Positions 46,301 to 58,400 of a stretch of DNA of 64,000 bases are shown one piece after another. The notes under the pieces were generated by a model. The model did no database searches. It saw only the letters and a list, made by a program, of their open reading frames with translations, and was not told the DNA's origin. Every line of letters starts with the position of its first letter. The stretch's first letter is position 1. The position numbers were made by a program, and so were the translations under genes. Source of the stretch: Labyrinthula sp. Ha (Eukaryota; Sar; Bigyra; Labyrinthulida; Labyrinthulaceae); NCBI GenBank assembly GCA_015227615.1, contig JAALGZ010000013.1, forward strand, positions 124,001-188,000, written 5' to 3'.

Positions 46301-48157
46301 TGCGGGTATACTGAGAAAAAATTTTCTACTTAACGCAAAGATTTTACTAATGATTATTTTCTCTGAATTGTTGTTGTAATGTTTTGTAAGTAACTGTACT
46401 ATGATAAGTGTACTATGGGGTATGTGGATAACGTTTGCCCAGATATCCCCTTGGGTTGACCCTTCCAATTAGGAAACAACCATAACTTTCTATCATATTT
46501 TGTTGAATGGGTAGTTTTCAAAACTTAAACTAAGCTTATTTTAGCCTTGAAAGGATCAAAGTATCAAAGGTTTTTAATTATCTTTCTCTACCAGCAGAAA
46601 TATCCTATTTGCAAGAAGTTTATAGTAATATATATGCGATTTCTTTAGTAAATCAGCTTATCGATCTAGAAGATATCATGTAAGACTACATGGTAGGGAA
46701 CAGTAGTTATTTTCCTATCCCAATTAAGTATTTAGTCAGTTTGATCTATAGTTTTTATTTGTTAGAATGTATCCCTGTCCTTTTTCTTAATTACACATTT
46801 TAGTTTTACTTTCAGTCTTGTATTTGTTACAATGTGTCTTTTTCAATACCTAAAAAGTTTGCACATGGTGTAGTTGGGGTTTGGGTTCTTTTTTTCTGCA
46901 AGGCATATCACGTTTTTAATATATATTCCAATGTATTTTAACCAGGTCTCTTTCTCATATATAGTTAAAACATGGGCATTAATATGTTTTGTCAAAATTA
47001 GCCCACATAGAAAGTTAGTTAAAGTTTTAGGAAATGCTAAACCAGGACGACATGTGTCTTATTCTTGATTAAGTTTTAATATGACAAGAAAAAATATTCA
47101 CTGCAAAATTATACTTCATTTTAAAATTCCCAAAAGTTCTCTGTTCAAAGCAGTAACTTCTTGTATTCAGGTCATGATAAAGGTTTTGACCGCCGTTATC
47201 TTTAAAGATAATTTTGGTTGCCTTAGCAAGCAACTCTGTCGTTTATTTCCTCCTTGATGTTTCATATTATCAAACAAATTAGATACGTTGCGCAAAGTTT
47301 AAATAGTGAATGGTATGAAGGATATTTTATGGTTAATAGCTTCAAAGTACTTGGTTATTTATAGAATACTACTATGCTTGCCATACACATAATTTTTGTT
47401 ATTAAAAGCTCTTCGATTGTTACTGGGATAAAAAACAGAGTTTCTTAGAGAATATTGGGTAAAAAATGTGAAATGTGCTAAAAATGCATTGAACAGATGT
47501 TAAAGAATAAACATGAGACAAAGATTTCATGAAACTTATAAAATACATTGCATTAGGAGGGTCATAAAACTAAGAACATGGGGAAGCTTAACAGATAGAA
47601 ATGAATACATCCCAGTGTCATGAAACTAGGAACATAAAGCAACTTAGCTGGGAGATATGACTAGACCCCAGGGTCACATAACATACAGAAAACACAGCTA
47701 GATGGAACCTGAATTAGCCATTCTACTACTCAGTATTACATCTCTCAAAGAAACTAAATCACTGAAGGCACTGTTCAAAAGGACAAAGCCTTTCGTTAGC
47801 ATACCTCAAGAGTTATTACATGAAAATAAGTGTGGTGAATCTACCATGAAATAACCGAGTGATATGCTACCTTTAAGATTTTTATATCGATATATGTAGT
47901 AAAATTTTGAGATATTTCGATTGAAACTCTTTAAGCAGCTCCAGAGCAGAACACCAGTAAGCAGACTAAGAGTTTAAACATTAACCTTCTTGAGTTCCCA
48001 TTATTCGAGAAAATTTGTGTACAATACATTAAACTCACATCAAAATCTCTTCAAATTTAGGAAAGAACCTAGTTTCTACTAAGTTGTTATTTAGACTCGA
48101 AGAATATTTCCATTAGAGTAATACCCCTATTGTGTATACCCTCTTCAAAATGAAAAA
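40325..48157. other. 7.8-kb gene-poor region
   Basis: The longest gene desert of the window. No protein remnant, RNA gene or repeat family is recognised. Short open frames (for example 41640-41867, 45454-45657) carry no motif. One perfect hairpin-forming inverted repeat lies at 44134-44155 with arms CATACTAG/CTAGTATG and loop GAAATT. Confidence 0.45.
48153..48157 (-). terminator. Pol III T-run after tRNA-Pro
   Basis: Five T residues on the minus strand immediately after the discriminator base. Confidence 0.7.
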
Positions 48158-48229
48158 GGCCTCAGCCGTGAATCGAACACGGAGCCTCTCGCACCCAAAG
48201 CGAGAATCATACCATTAGACCACTGAGGC
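48158..48229 (-). tRNA. tRNA-Pro (anticodon UGG)
   Basis: A 72-base cloverleaf on the minus strand. The acceptor GCCTCAG pairs with CTGAGGC and the discriminator is C. The D-arm region is TGGTCTAATGGTA. The anticodon stem is CTCGC/GCGAG with loop TTTGGGT, giving anticodon TGG. The T arm is CCGTG/CACGG around TTCGATT. A TTTTT run directly downstream (48153-48157, minus strand) is a good Pol III terminator. No intron. Confidence 0.95.
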
Positions 48230-48412
48230 TTAACTAGATAATGCTTTAAGTGCAGTTAATTAATTCAATATAATTTCTCAAAGATATTTCCACAAACTCA
48301 ACGCAACCCTAAAACAACAAAGAAAAGCTTGTAAAATATAAATTCTTCAAGTTGAACTCGAGAAACAAAGAGCTAATCTTCCTATAACTACTTTCCAATA
48401 ACCAACTCCAAA

Positions 48413-50056
48413 ATGCTTCGAACCTTCAACTACCAAAGACGCTTTATCTCCTTCTACCAACCCAGCTCCTCGGCTACGCTACCAAACATAATCAACGGTG
48501 AACTGGTCAATCCGACCTCCTCTGAGAGTATTCCTCTTACAAACCCCGCGAACAACGATGTGATTGCCCAAGTCCCACTTTCTAACAATGCAGACTTTCG
48601 TACAGCCGTGGAAAACTCAAAAGTTGCTTATGGTACATGGAGACACAAACCGATCCTGAGCAAGGTGCGGTTGATGAACAACTACCTGACTTTGTTAAAC
48701 GAGAACAGAGAAGAAATAGCCAACATGATAAGTTTGGAGAATGGAAAAACTCTTCCAGATGCAGCTGGGGATTTACAGCGTGGGATTGAAGTAGTTGAGC
48801 TGTGTTTGTCCCTACCCAGTCTACTCTTGGGCGAGTTCTCGCCTAACCTAGCACAAAATCAAGAACTGGATACATACAGTTTTAGAACATCTTTAGGAGT
48901 TTGTGGAGGAATAGCTCCATTTAACTTCCCAGCTATGATTCCACTATGGATGTTTCCTCTAGCGATAACATGTGGAAATACATTTGTTTTGAAGCCGAGC
49001 GAGAAGACTCCAATTACCTCCTTGTATCTTGCGCAGCTTATACATGAAGCTGGTTTACCTCCTGGTGTTCTAAATCTTGTTCAGGGAGGGAGAGATGTTG
49101 TTGACAGTATGATTGCAGACCCTGACATTAAGGCTATTAGTTTTGTCGGAAGTAATCAGGCCGGAGAATATATATACAAAGAAGGGTAACTTCGTTAATT
49201 TTATTTAATTCATAGATGCGGATATGGAAAGCGTGTTCAAGCGAATCTAGGTGCCAAGAACCACGCAATCGTACTCCCAGACTGCGATATTACGTCTACC
49301 GTGAATGCGATTGCAGGTGCTGCTTTTGGCGCAGCAGGACAGAGATGCATGGCCCTTCCTATGGTTTTGCTTGTTGGTGAAAAAAGCTTTAGAGAGGAAG
49401 TAAAAGAAAAACTGGTTGAGAAAGCAAAAGGACTAAGAGTTGGAAATGGCCAGGAAGCTGGAGTTGATGTAGGACCTGTTATTGATGAAGGTAGCTTAAA
49501 TCGAATTTTGGGAATCGTCAGCGATGGACTGGCAGTTGGTGGAGAACTGCTTCTTGATGGACGGGATGTTGTCCAGGTACAAGTTATTTTGAGATTAGTA
49601 TTTTAGAAGCAACCAGAGCTGCAGGGAGGAAACTTTATTGCGCCGACTATTGCCTTAGTATCAGGGGAGAAAAGATTTGAAAACCCATTATATGAAGAAG
49701 AACTGTTTGGACCTGTATTAACTCTTGCAGAAGTGGATACTCTAGATGAAGCGATTGAAATCATCAACAAGAACGAGTATGGGAACGGAGCAAGTATTTT
49801 TACCACCAATGGGGCGTTTGCTCGAAAGTTTCAGCATGAATGTGATTCTGGACAGCTAGGAATCAACGTCCCAATTCCGGTGCCTCTTAGCTTTTTCTCT
49901 TTTACTGGGAATAAGAAAAGCATTGTTGGGCAGAGCAATTTCTACGGAAAGGCTGGAACATACTTTTACACCCAGACAAAGACTGTTACGAGCAACTGGT
50001 CTACTCCGGAAAACGCCCCAGCTTGGGGAACTACTATGCCTACCATGAATGCATAA
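48413..50056 (+). CDS. Methylmalonate-semialdehyde dehydrogenase, mitochondrial (ALDH6-type), three exons
   Basis: Exons 48413-49185, 49216-49576 and 49607-50056 give 527 residues, normal length. Both introns are exactly 30 nt. The enzyme oxidises malonate and methylmalonate semialdehydes to acetyl- or propionyl-CoA with NAD and CoA, in valine and pyrimidine breakdown. The N-terminus ([16 protein letters not shown]) is a basic, amphipathic mitochondrial presequence. Diagnostic segments: [40 protein letters not shown], the catalytic Cys301 in [20 protein letters not shown], and [15 protein letters not shown] with [21 protein letters not shown]. The GQRCMA plus [11 protein letters not shown] combination marks the CoA-dependent ALDH6 type. 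tRNA-Pro lies divergently 183 bp upstream. Confidence 0.96.
49186..49215 (+). other. MMSDH intron 1 (30 nt)
   Basis: GTAACTTC to ATTCATAG. It joins GEYIYKEG to [16 protein letters not shown]. Confidence 0.95.
49577..49606 (+). other. MMSDH intron 2 (30 nt)
   Basis: GTACAAGT to TATTTTAG. It joins LDGRDVVQ to [14 protein letters not shown]. Confidence 0.95.
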
Positions 50057-53023
50057 ATCAATTTCGGGGTCTGGTAGGTTAGGTTTAAACTACTTAATTA
50101 TTGTCTCACTTCCTTTGAGTTTCGACTTAGAATTTTGTGGTAGTCTAACGAATCACCAAATATTTTCTCTGCTACATGTAAGTATGACTCCCTAACTCGA
50201 GATCGTACTTTCAGGACTCTCTATTTACGGATTTGTATAAAATTCAACTTTCTTGTTGGAAATTGAAAACGGAAAATAGCTCTGTAGCTAAACAATAGAG
50301 GATGGTTATCCATTAATGGAAAGCGAACAAGAATTAAGTTTTCTAGCAATTGTACTGGTTGCTACTTTTCTTCCTCTGAGCGTAAATGGCATAAGGACAA
50401 TGCAGTATGGGCGATGCAATTTTCTATGTGCTTGGCCTTATCCTTTTCAGCAATAGTGTTATATGAAATAGCAGCTCTTAATACTTTAGGGTCCTTTCAA
50501 ACTTGCTTCATTAATTGAAAAAACCTTACTTAACAATTCATGTACTAGTTGAGTACAGATCTTGATTGGTATAATAACATATCTGGTTTGTTTTTATTGT
50601 GCTCATGAGTGATAACGATGTATACTGAATCCAAATTCATTATTTCATTCAGCATTTATTTGAAATTGAATTGGAATTAAAGATATTTTTTAGCAACAGT
50701 AAGGAAAAGAATACAATCTTAATTTTGTGAAAAGAGATATTAGTGAGAATTCATCTTCTTAGGTTGGAACGATAACAAAATGCAAGAACTTGAGGGTAAG
50801 AAATATAATTCAGAAATATCATATGAACAAATACCACTGGACTTTCTAAAAGAAGGTTCTCAAAACAGAATGTACTATCAAACTATACTTGATCGCAGTT
50901 ACATATAAGAAAGCTAAGTATCATCCATACTCTTGCATTCCATTAGAGCTTCTGATATGTTTCAGTCACAGACTACTTCACCTTAACAGTATTTCCAGAT
51001 TGGTTGGAGACATGGCATTTAGCTTGCGCAAAATTAATTTGCAACACAACTCATTTTGTGCCAGCTTTCAAGGATTTTTGTTATGGTAATATGAAGACTC
51101 CCGTAGTCTTATAAATCCATTTTTATTACATTCAAGTCATTAAAATAGCTTAATAGAAGCATGATGTAATATATTTGTGATGCATAGAGTTGACGTTTCT
51201 TATTTTGGAGGCGCTATCCTTTTTTGCTGCTTTTGCTCGGTCAATGAAGTCTGTTTGATTGCCTCTGGTAAAACCTTATTAACTGTGCTTTCTCAAGTTT
51301 TTGGGCTTGTCACATACTTAAATATTATGAACTCCATTACGTTTTCTTAATCTAAGGAGAAAATCTTAACCAGCTAATTGCGTTTCGGGTTAATTTTTCT
51401 TAACGTGGTTAATGCTCAAATTTCCTTCTGAACCTCTGATTCATAATTCTATATTAATTTTGCTACTTAGGTCAGGGGAGGTATTGACTTTTAGTTCGGT
51501 GATAATCATTACCTTTCAACTGGCTGTATATTTAAACTCCTGCATTAATGGATAGGTTGGTCTACCTTACCAAAATTGCCGAATATTATCCTGACTGGCT
51601 ACACTACCGACATACGGTATGCTACCACTTAGAGAGCAGTCTCGACTTTTTAAAAATCTATTAATAATTTTTCTTTTGATTTTTTTCTTATTAACTGTTG
51701 CTATTTTTCGAACCATTTTGTTTCAATTTAAACACCAACTTACAATCAGAATAAAATTTAAATCTTAAAAAAAGAATTTTTTAATTTCAAAATAAAAATA
51801 AGATTGATTTACTAATTTGACATTTCTCTTCATTACCGACCGCTAACTCTTTTTATTTCTTCTTCTTCAGTTACTGTAATATGTGGTAGCTATGTTTCTG
51901 AGGTATTTATTAGTTTGTATAGTTATTGTTGGTATCCAGGAGTTAGCGCTAGGGTTTGGATTTGATTTATTTATAATTCTTCAATAACAAATTTGCCAAG
52001 ATTTTTCTTATTGATTGCTTCCGATGATTCCGCCAGTATTTTTTTTGCTTATTAATAATCAGTTGATAATCAGAATGAAACCAGAATCATATGACAAAAA
52101 ATAAAATCCCAATTATTTTATTGATATTCCTAATCAAAATGATTGTTCAATAATTATTGATAATTCTAATCAAATTCGTGTCCTAGCTGGCGCTGTATAC
52201 GGATATACTTTAAATATTGAGCCTTAGAACAGGAAAGAAATTCAAAACATTTTTTTTCATGGTCCTTGGCTCAACAGTCTTGTGTTTGAAATAAGTGACC
52301 TATAATCTTATGCAAATATTTGAGATTATTTGTTCGATTTGTAGCAGAAGCCAAAAAGTAAGAACACTATAACATGAACCACTGCATTGTGTTAATTTTC
52401 TACCACGTCAAATTTTCTACTGTCTTCAGAATCACATTCACCAAGTCTAATTGTTTGGATTTTTTTGGCACTAATATTGTTACCTAATATCACACTTTTT
52501 TTAGACGTTTATCAGAAAAAAAAACTAAACCTCAATTAGATAGCATTGCCGCGCGAAACATGTTGGTTTTACAAGGTTTCTACTGTTACTTTGAATAATT
52601 GGCACATTTTTCCTTGCTTCTTTCTACGCCCCACTATACAACTTGTGAATGCGACAGTTAAAAAACTATGTTACCAATGCTCTATTTTTACAAACACTCA
52701 ATGAAGCAGAACTTATAGAAGTTCGACTTGTAGTAGTACGTATACTCTTCAAGAACCATGAACTAATTATAATTTCCTACAAAATATAAAAAATGACTTT
52801 ATCTAAAAGATATTTTTCAATATGAACACATATGTTTTTTATATAATATTATAAAATATTGAACGGTACCTAGCAAGATATAGACATGCATTAGCACCGC
52901 GACAGTACTAATACTAGACAACCCCTCAAAAATAGTAAGTACGAAATACTTTCTGAGATCTTGCCCAAAATGTAGTTATTCTGCAAGAACAACTGAAAGA
53001 TACATCTTGAAAGCGCGACGGAG
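50057..53023. other. Intergenic region, no gene recognised
   Basis: About 3 kb of AT-rich DNA. Short open frames only (for example 50889-51089). The stretch before 53024 is presumably the MIC10 promoter. Confidence 0.45.
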
Positions 53024-53338
53024 ATGGAAGAGCCAAAACCAAAAACTGAGATTGAAACAGTACAGAAACCTCCGCTTTTGACCCAACTCAAGCAAGCATG
53101 GAATGCGGATCCAGCTCCAGGAACTTCAAAATATGATTATAGATGGCAGCGCTGTGCAGAAAACTTTGCTGTCACAGCTTCAGCAGGATTTGTCTCTGGT
53201 CTTACTGCATCCTTCCTAGTTTTCAAGAGTCCAAGATTACGCATGCTTACAACTGGAGTTTTTACAGGTATAGGAATGGGCTCCTCGGTTACTACTTGCA
53301 GACTAAAAGTGTTTTCAGATCCCGGGAAAAAAAATTGA
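53024..53338 (+). CDS. MICOS subunit MIC10 (MINOS1-like)
   Basis: A single-exon 104-residue protein. After a 37-residue charged, Pro-rich N-terminal extension comes the family start YDYRWQRCAENF, then a Gly-containing membrane segment SAGFVSGLTASFLVF, a short positively charged loop KSPRLR, and a second membrane segment GVFTGIGMGSSVTTC. The Gly-rich faces (G-x-x-x-G, and G-x-G-x-G in the second segment) drive MIC10 oligomerisation, which bends the inner mitochondrial membrane at crista junctions in other eukaryotes. Length fits apart from the longer N-terminus. The ATG follows an A/G-rich leader. The gene is convergent with the 12-TM gene, 76 bases apart. Confidence 0.85.
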   Translation: MEEPKPKTEIETVQKPPLLTQLKQAWNADPAPGTSKYDYRWQRCAENFAVTASAGFVSGLTASFLVFKSPRLRMLTTGVFTGIGMGSSVTTCRLKVFSDPGKKN

Positions 53339-53414
53339 AACGGGCTAAATCTAATAATCCCTTGCTTTTTTATTTTTAGATACAACCTCTAACCAAATAT
53401 ATATATTTGCCAGA

Positions 53415-55463
53415 CTAGATACTTGGCTTATTATTCATTCCCTGTACAGAGGGTGGTAAAGTTCCAATCTCAAGGTTAATCTCACCTGACGCGTCTGGTT
53501 GTAATCCTTCAGCATGCTTTGCAGGAATAATAATTGGCGCAAATGCTATAATGTATATTAACCTATACACTCTGTATAAAAAGAGCACTCCTCCAACTGC
53601 AGCTGAAAGAATTACAGCAATAATTTCTTCACTTGGGAACTCATCCTGAAACTCGTACACAAAGATTGCATTGAGTGGAACCATAATTAAATCTTCAGCC
53701 CCCAACAGAGCAAGAGAGAGACTAACAAGCTTTTTCTCTCTTTGATAGCCTTGCTCTGTATTAAGTTCCACTTTCTCGTGGAAAGTGTTCAAAATCAATG
53801 ACATCGCAAGCGAGGCAATCATCATAATTTGCCAGAACTGTTCATTGCGAAAAGAATTGAAGATATAGTATACCGAACCAATGTCCGTGATAAAATCTAC
53901 TCTCTCCAATGTTCTTACCGAGAAAAGAAAACTCGACTTCCTTGCAACTTTCTGGACTCCATCTTCAGTTTTACAGCATCCTTTAATCCAATTCTTGAAT
54001 CCAAAGTATAGCCATAGTGCCATCAATTCAACTACAACCACACCAATTAAAACTCCATACTTCACGAAATCTTCTCTCAAGAGTGAATCTTCTTCAAGCT
54101 CTGGCTCATCAAAATCCTGAATTACTGAAACAATGAACAAGACAATAACCGCGAGAGAAATCAAAGCAGGAAGCACTCCATAAATCAAAACCTGAAACAC
54201 GGAATGGCCCTCCAAGTTTACCCTAACCTCAGTAATAACATCCCTTGGGAAAATAGTTGCAATCATCAGCGCCTCTCCACCTTCTGGGTTCTCCTTCTTT
54301 ACATAATGAATATCATCATCGAAAATAGGACTCGCACAGCACACGAAGGAGCCAATATACAAAAACCGAGCACAGAATACAAGCACTGTCGCAACCAAAC
54401 CAAAGAGAAAATACACTTCCACCTGAAACCTTTGACTCTCGACCTGATCTTCCAGAAGTTTTATATTATCATACAGTTGAAGCACTTGTGCCACCTGGAC
54501 ATAAATGAACACCAAGTCCTCAACGGCTATAAGATAAGCACTTAGCCCAACAAGTCTTTTCTTGTGGCTAAAAACGACATCCTTGTAATGACGTAGTTTA
54601 TAAGCATAAGCAGGAAAAGCAAGAAATAAAGAAGCAAGAAAAAGTATTTGAGACTGCTGAGTAAATCCAGCTTCAAAACCCAGATCAAATGTATTCAATA
54701 CAAAGGAGAACTTAAAAATATATCCGCAAAGTTCAAAAAGTGTGAAGGACAGAAAGAAATTTTTTATCATAGCCTTCTCTTTCACTTGAATCTTTTTCCC
54801 CCTAAGACATCCTTTGGTTGAGTTTGTGCATCCATAGAAAAGAGTAATTGCAAGAAATATCAACCCACCCATGAAGGCAAAATATGGAACAAGTTCCCCA
54901 AAAATAAACAAGTTCTCTTCAAATTCCTTTTCTGTGAAAATATTCGATGCCTTACAAGCTGATCCCCGAGTTTCCCCATCATATTCAAAACTAGCCACGT
55001 TATCTAATGCTTCAGTCCAGCAGATCGTCGTTGACACACCTGCTGCACCTAAAAACGCAAGTGATAAAAGCGCAGTGAAAACAGCTATGAACTTATCTTG
55101 GCACCTTGCTCTCGTTCTCAAGTTCAAAAACTCAGTCTTTCCGTTCTTTCCAAGTGTCGCCACAGATGTAAACGTAGAAAAGCTATCGGATTCTATGCTC
55201 ATGCGTCGTGACAATGTGTTGTTCGGTCTTTGCAAAGTCGATTCCGCTTCTGTCCGTTTAACGACTTTACCTCGTGAATCAATTGAGATTGCGGCAGTTT
55301 TACGTTTTTTCTTAGTTCTCACTGAAGACGCTGTACTTTTTCCTGCCTCACTTTGAGTATCGTCTCTGATATCGACATATCCTTGACTACCACTTCGCTG
55401 GTTCTGGGAAAAGTATTCTTCTGCGCTGGACGAAGCTCCTTTATTTGGTTTCTTTCCAAACAT
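53415..55463 (-). CDS. Large multi-pass membrane protein with internal two-fold repeat, family unknown
   Basis: Read from the ATG at 55463 it has 682 residues; the frame is open a few codons further but has no ATG. Residues 1-120 are cytosolic-looking, Ser/Thr/Lys-rich with basic clusters. About twelve hydrophobic segments follow: roughly 125-149, 190-212, 232-256, 271-289, 304-329, 349-374, then 422-448, 467-489, 522-537 (weak), 543-560, 579-603 and 612-642. The fifth segment of each half shares K[RK]LV[GS]LS..L[IL][AG].EDL[VI]: KKRLVGLSAYLIAVEDLV at 301-318 and KKLVSLSLALLGAEDLI at 577-593. This points to duplication of a six-TM unit. Paired CxC and CC cysteines occur at membrane edges. The acidic residues buried in the EDL motif suggest a transport or channel role, but I recognise no family. 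Confidence 0.75.
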   Translation of the reverse strand: MFGKKPNKGASSSAEEYFSQNQRSGSQGYVDIRDDTQSEAGKSTASSVRTKKKRKTAAISIDSRGKVVKRTEAESTLQRPNNTLSRRMSIESDSFSTFTSVATLGKNGKTEFLNLRTRARCQDKFIAVFTALLSLAFLGAAGVSTTICWTEALDNVASFEYDGETRGSACKASNIFTEKEFEENLFIFGELVPYFAFMGGLIFLAITLFYGCTNSTKGCLRGKKIQVKEKAMIKNFFLSFTLFELCGYIFKFSFVLNTFDLGFEAGFTQQSQILFLASLFLAFPAYAYKLRHYKDVVFSHKKRLVGLSAYLIAVEDLVFIYVQVAQVLQLYDNIKLLEDQVESQRFQVEVYFLFGLVATVLVFCARFLYIGSFVCCASPIFDDDIHYVKKENPEGGEALMIATIFPRDVITEVRVNLEGHSVFQVLIYGVLPALISLAVIVLFIVSVIQDFDEPELEEDSLLREDFVKYGVLIGVVVVELMALWLYFGFKNWIKGCCKTEDGVQKVARKSSFLFSVRTLERVDFITDIGSVYYIFNSFRNEQFWQIMMIASLAMSLILNTFHEKVELNTEQGYQREKKLVSLSLALLGAEDLIMVPLNAIFVYEFQDEFPSEEIIAVILSAAVGGVLFLYRVYRLIYIIAFAPIIIPAKHAEGLQPDASGEINLEIGTLPPSVQGMNNKPSI

Positions 55464-58400
55464 GTTAACTTTGGTCAAAGGAGAAACTATTTATCTGGTG
55501 CTGTGATTTAAAAAAATGTTTCCTTTTGCAAATGGTCTTCCGGGATATGTTTCGTTTTTTTCAACCTGCTGTCTTGTGTTTTGTATACAAGAACCGAATT
55601 TTTTTGGATGGGACTAAAAACTTCTTTTTGGGTTAAGAATATACTATCGTTATGCCAATACCATATCATTAACCCTACGTATCCAAATTCTCCTAATGGA
55701 AATCAATTCATCAACATTCCACTGTTAAATATTTATCGATATTGATTCTTAAGTACTACCGTTACTGTATTGTTATAAGCAATTGAACATTCTAAGTCTT
55801 TCTTCCATTAAATAAAGGGAGTATTATATATTGATATTCTATCGATAAGACAATTCAGACATGGTTGACTAGCTGGGCATGCTGCTGATTAAAATGTTTC
55901 AAGTAAACTGAACGCCAGTATTTGTTTCTTTGAACGGGATAACTTGCGATGTTAGAGATCTCAATAGGAGCAAGAGTCTCGTTAAAATACTACTGACTCC
56001 TAGGCATAGAATGAAGTATAGAAGATATCAGAAAACCGGGTTTGTCCCGGGATGACCGCAGCAAATAGCTTTAAGGATCTCTTGACTTCGGAATATGACA
56101 AGGAAGAATTATCCTTGTCAATAGTAGACAACGACAAGGAGCGCCTTTAGTTTTGACAAATGTTGAAAACAAAAAAGACGTCTAAACTAGAAACAAAGTA
56201 CAATGCAAGAACCAAGTTTGAAATATGTAGCTCAGGTTTGTGTTAAACTTGTATAGAGCCCGTTTTTTTAAATATCAAGAGGAAGAGACCTAAAATTAAT
56301 AGAAGTGGGACCCTTGATGAAATGATAAAAGTTATAGAGTAAACCGAATAGGTAAAGAAAAGTTATCAATAGATAGCATAAGAAGCTCTAGGTTACCATC
56401 AAAGCTATGAGAAGTTCCAAAGTAAGTCCTTAAGTAATAACCATGATCGGAATGGAGTGAGAAGACTGACTTCTCTTTCATTACTAAGAGAATCTGTGGT
56501 ACAACAACGAGCTTGCGTAGTACCTCGGTCAAAACTATGGTATCTTGGCTTAAGAAATTTCACAATTTCCGTTAACTTCATCCTTAGGTCGATTTGAAAA
56601 AGTCCAGAGGTTTTGTCTTAGTAGTCGTGATTTTTTTAGAGTTTCGGCTGACCTACTTTCCTTAAATTTCTTTGCAGGACCCAATAGTACAGATAAGTAA
56701 GGAAAGGAACAAAAAGCGTCGGGAAGCCCGATAGGAAACTAACAGGGTGCTTTAATAATCGTTCCGAACAAGAAGAAACAGCCATCCTCATATTCATGTT
56801 CCAACCCTTTCTACTGCTTCTTGACTTTTACAAGAAGGTCAAAACATTTTCTGCAGGAATTATACTCTTTTGATGAAAAAATCATGAAAACATGCTATGT
56901 TTGGTGAGTATCGATTAATTAGGACCAATAGTGGCTTAGTACACTTAGTAAACACTTAGCCGCTTTGAATAAACTACAATGTGTTTATTATGAGCAATTC
57001 ATTTCCTAAGAAAAATAATTTTCTTAAATTTATGCTTAGTACAAGTATTAAAGTTATCTAGTAATGGGATGATACTATATTTCTTCATAAATGGTACCAT
57101 TTCCGCTAGATATTCTACTGAAACTTGGCGTAGTTGGTGTCGAGCTTTTTTTATAATGCATCCACAATTAGTACTCTAAACCTAGTATTTATTTAACACT
57201 TGCCCGTTCATTGAGGAAAAGGGCTTAATTATCAAGGACGAAACTTTACATAAAGGCTGTATCTGAATGCATAAATTCAGGTTGAAAGACATTCATTGCC
57301 AAACTAATATATTGAAATTTGGGGGTACTTGCTTAAATTCAAATGGTTTAGAAAGAAATACGGATCCTTTACCTACTTTTCTGATTGGAATACATAAAAA
57401 AGTCACTAATGTCTTATAGATCCTTGAAAAAAAGAATGTGTAAAAAATAGATTCGCGCCTAGTGTAATATTGAGAAGAAGTTCAACAGTGATTGTTGTTA
57501 GTAGTAAATGCTGTTAAGAAGCAAGACAGCGATGTTTTATTTAAGCGCACGACCCTAGCCGAGCTTGATGTGGGGATATTGTTTAAGGCCAAAAAAACTG
57601 AGGTCAACGGCCAATAATGATTAATACTATTATGGTTCCAGTCAAATTTAGGAAACTAGATCTCTCTCTCTGAGCTTTACCCTGGTTGCAAGTATTGATA
57701 TGTTGACTTAATACACTCCAAACTTCCAGGAATTAACTAACTCAGAGGTTTTACTTGATTAGGAAGACTATAACTTTCAATTGTACGCCAGGCTATCACC
57801 GAATATACTACTTATTAGCTCATAATTTCTATAGCATAGGCCCAAGTAAAATATACTTGTTAGTTTAGATAAAGAGTTTTTAGCCCTATAACAAAGGCAA
57901 CAATAAGAAAACTCTCATTTTCTAAAATCAAAAAGCTGAGAGTTTTGTACAGATTAATAATATAACAGTCGAGGCCTAAGTTAAGCAGTAAGTGCAAGAA
58001 ATGAAAAGTATTAATGAACGAGAGTCACACCTTAAGAGTTAGTTAGATTATTATTCTAAGCCAAATCACTTAAATATCGTAAAATCATGTCCAATATCAT
58101 AAATAAGGATACTAAGGTATAATTGATAGAAGACGCGAGGTATATTACAACAACTCGATAGTTTAGTCATGATGTAAGTTGTAATATATTAGCATGCAAA
58201 ACTAATCAATTATAGTTGTCACTTAAGGGGGGTGTTTCTAAAGATTCACCCAATTTGCTCATCGGCTTTGCAGTGGTTGTCAATGTATAAAGTATCTAGA
58301 CCAGAACCATTCATGTTGTGTTATAACATTCTCTGGAATTAGTATAATGTGTCTCAGTTTTGCTTTAATATCCTTTAATGATATAAATAATGCGTCAAGG

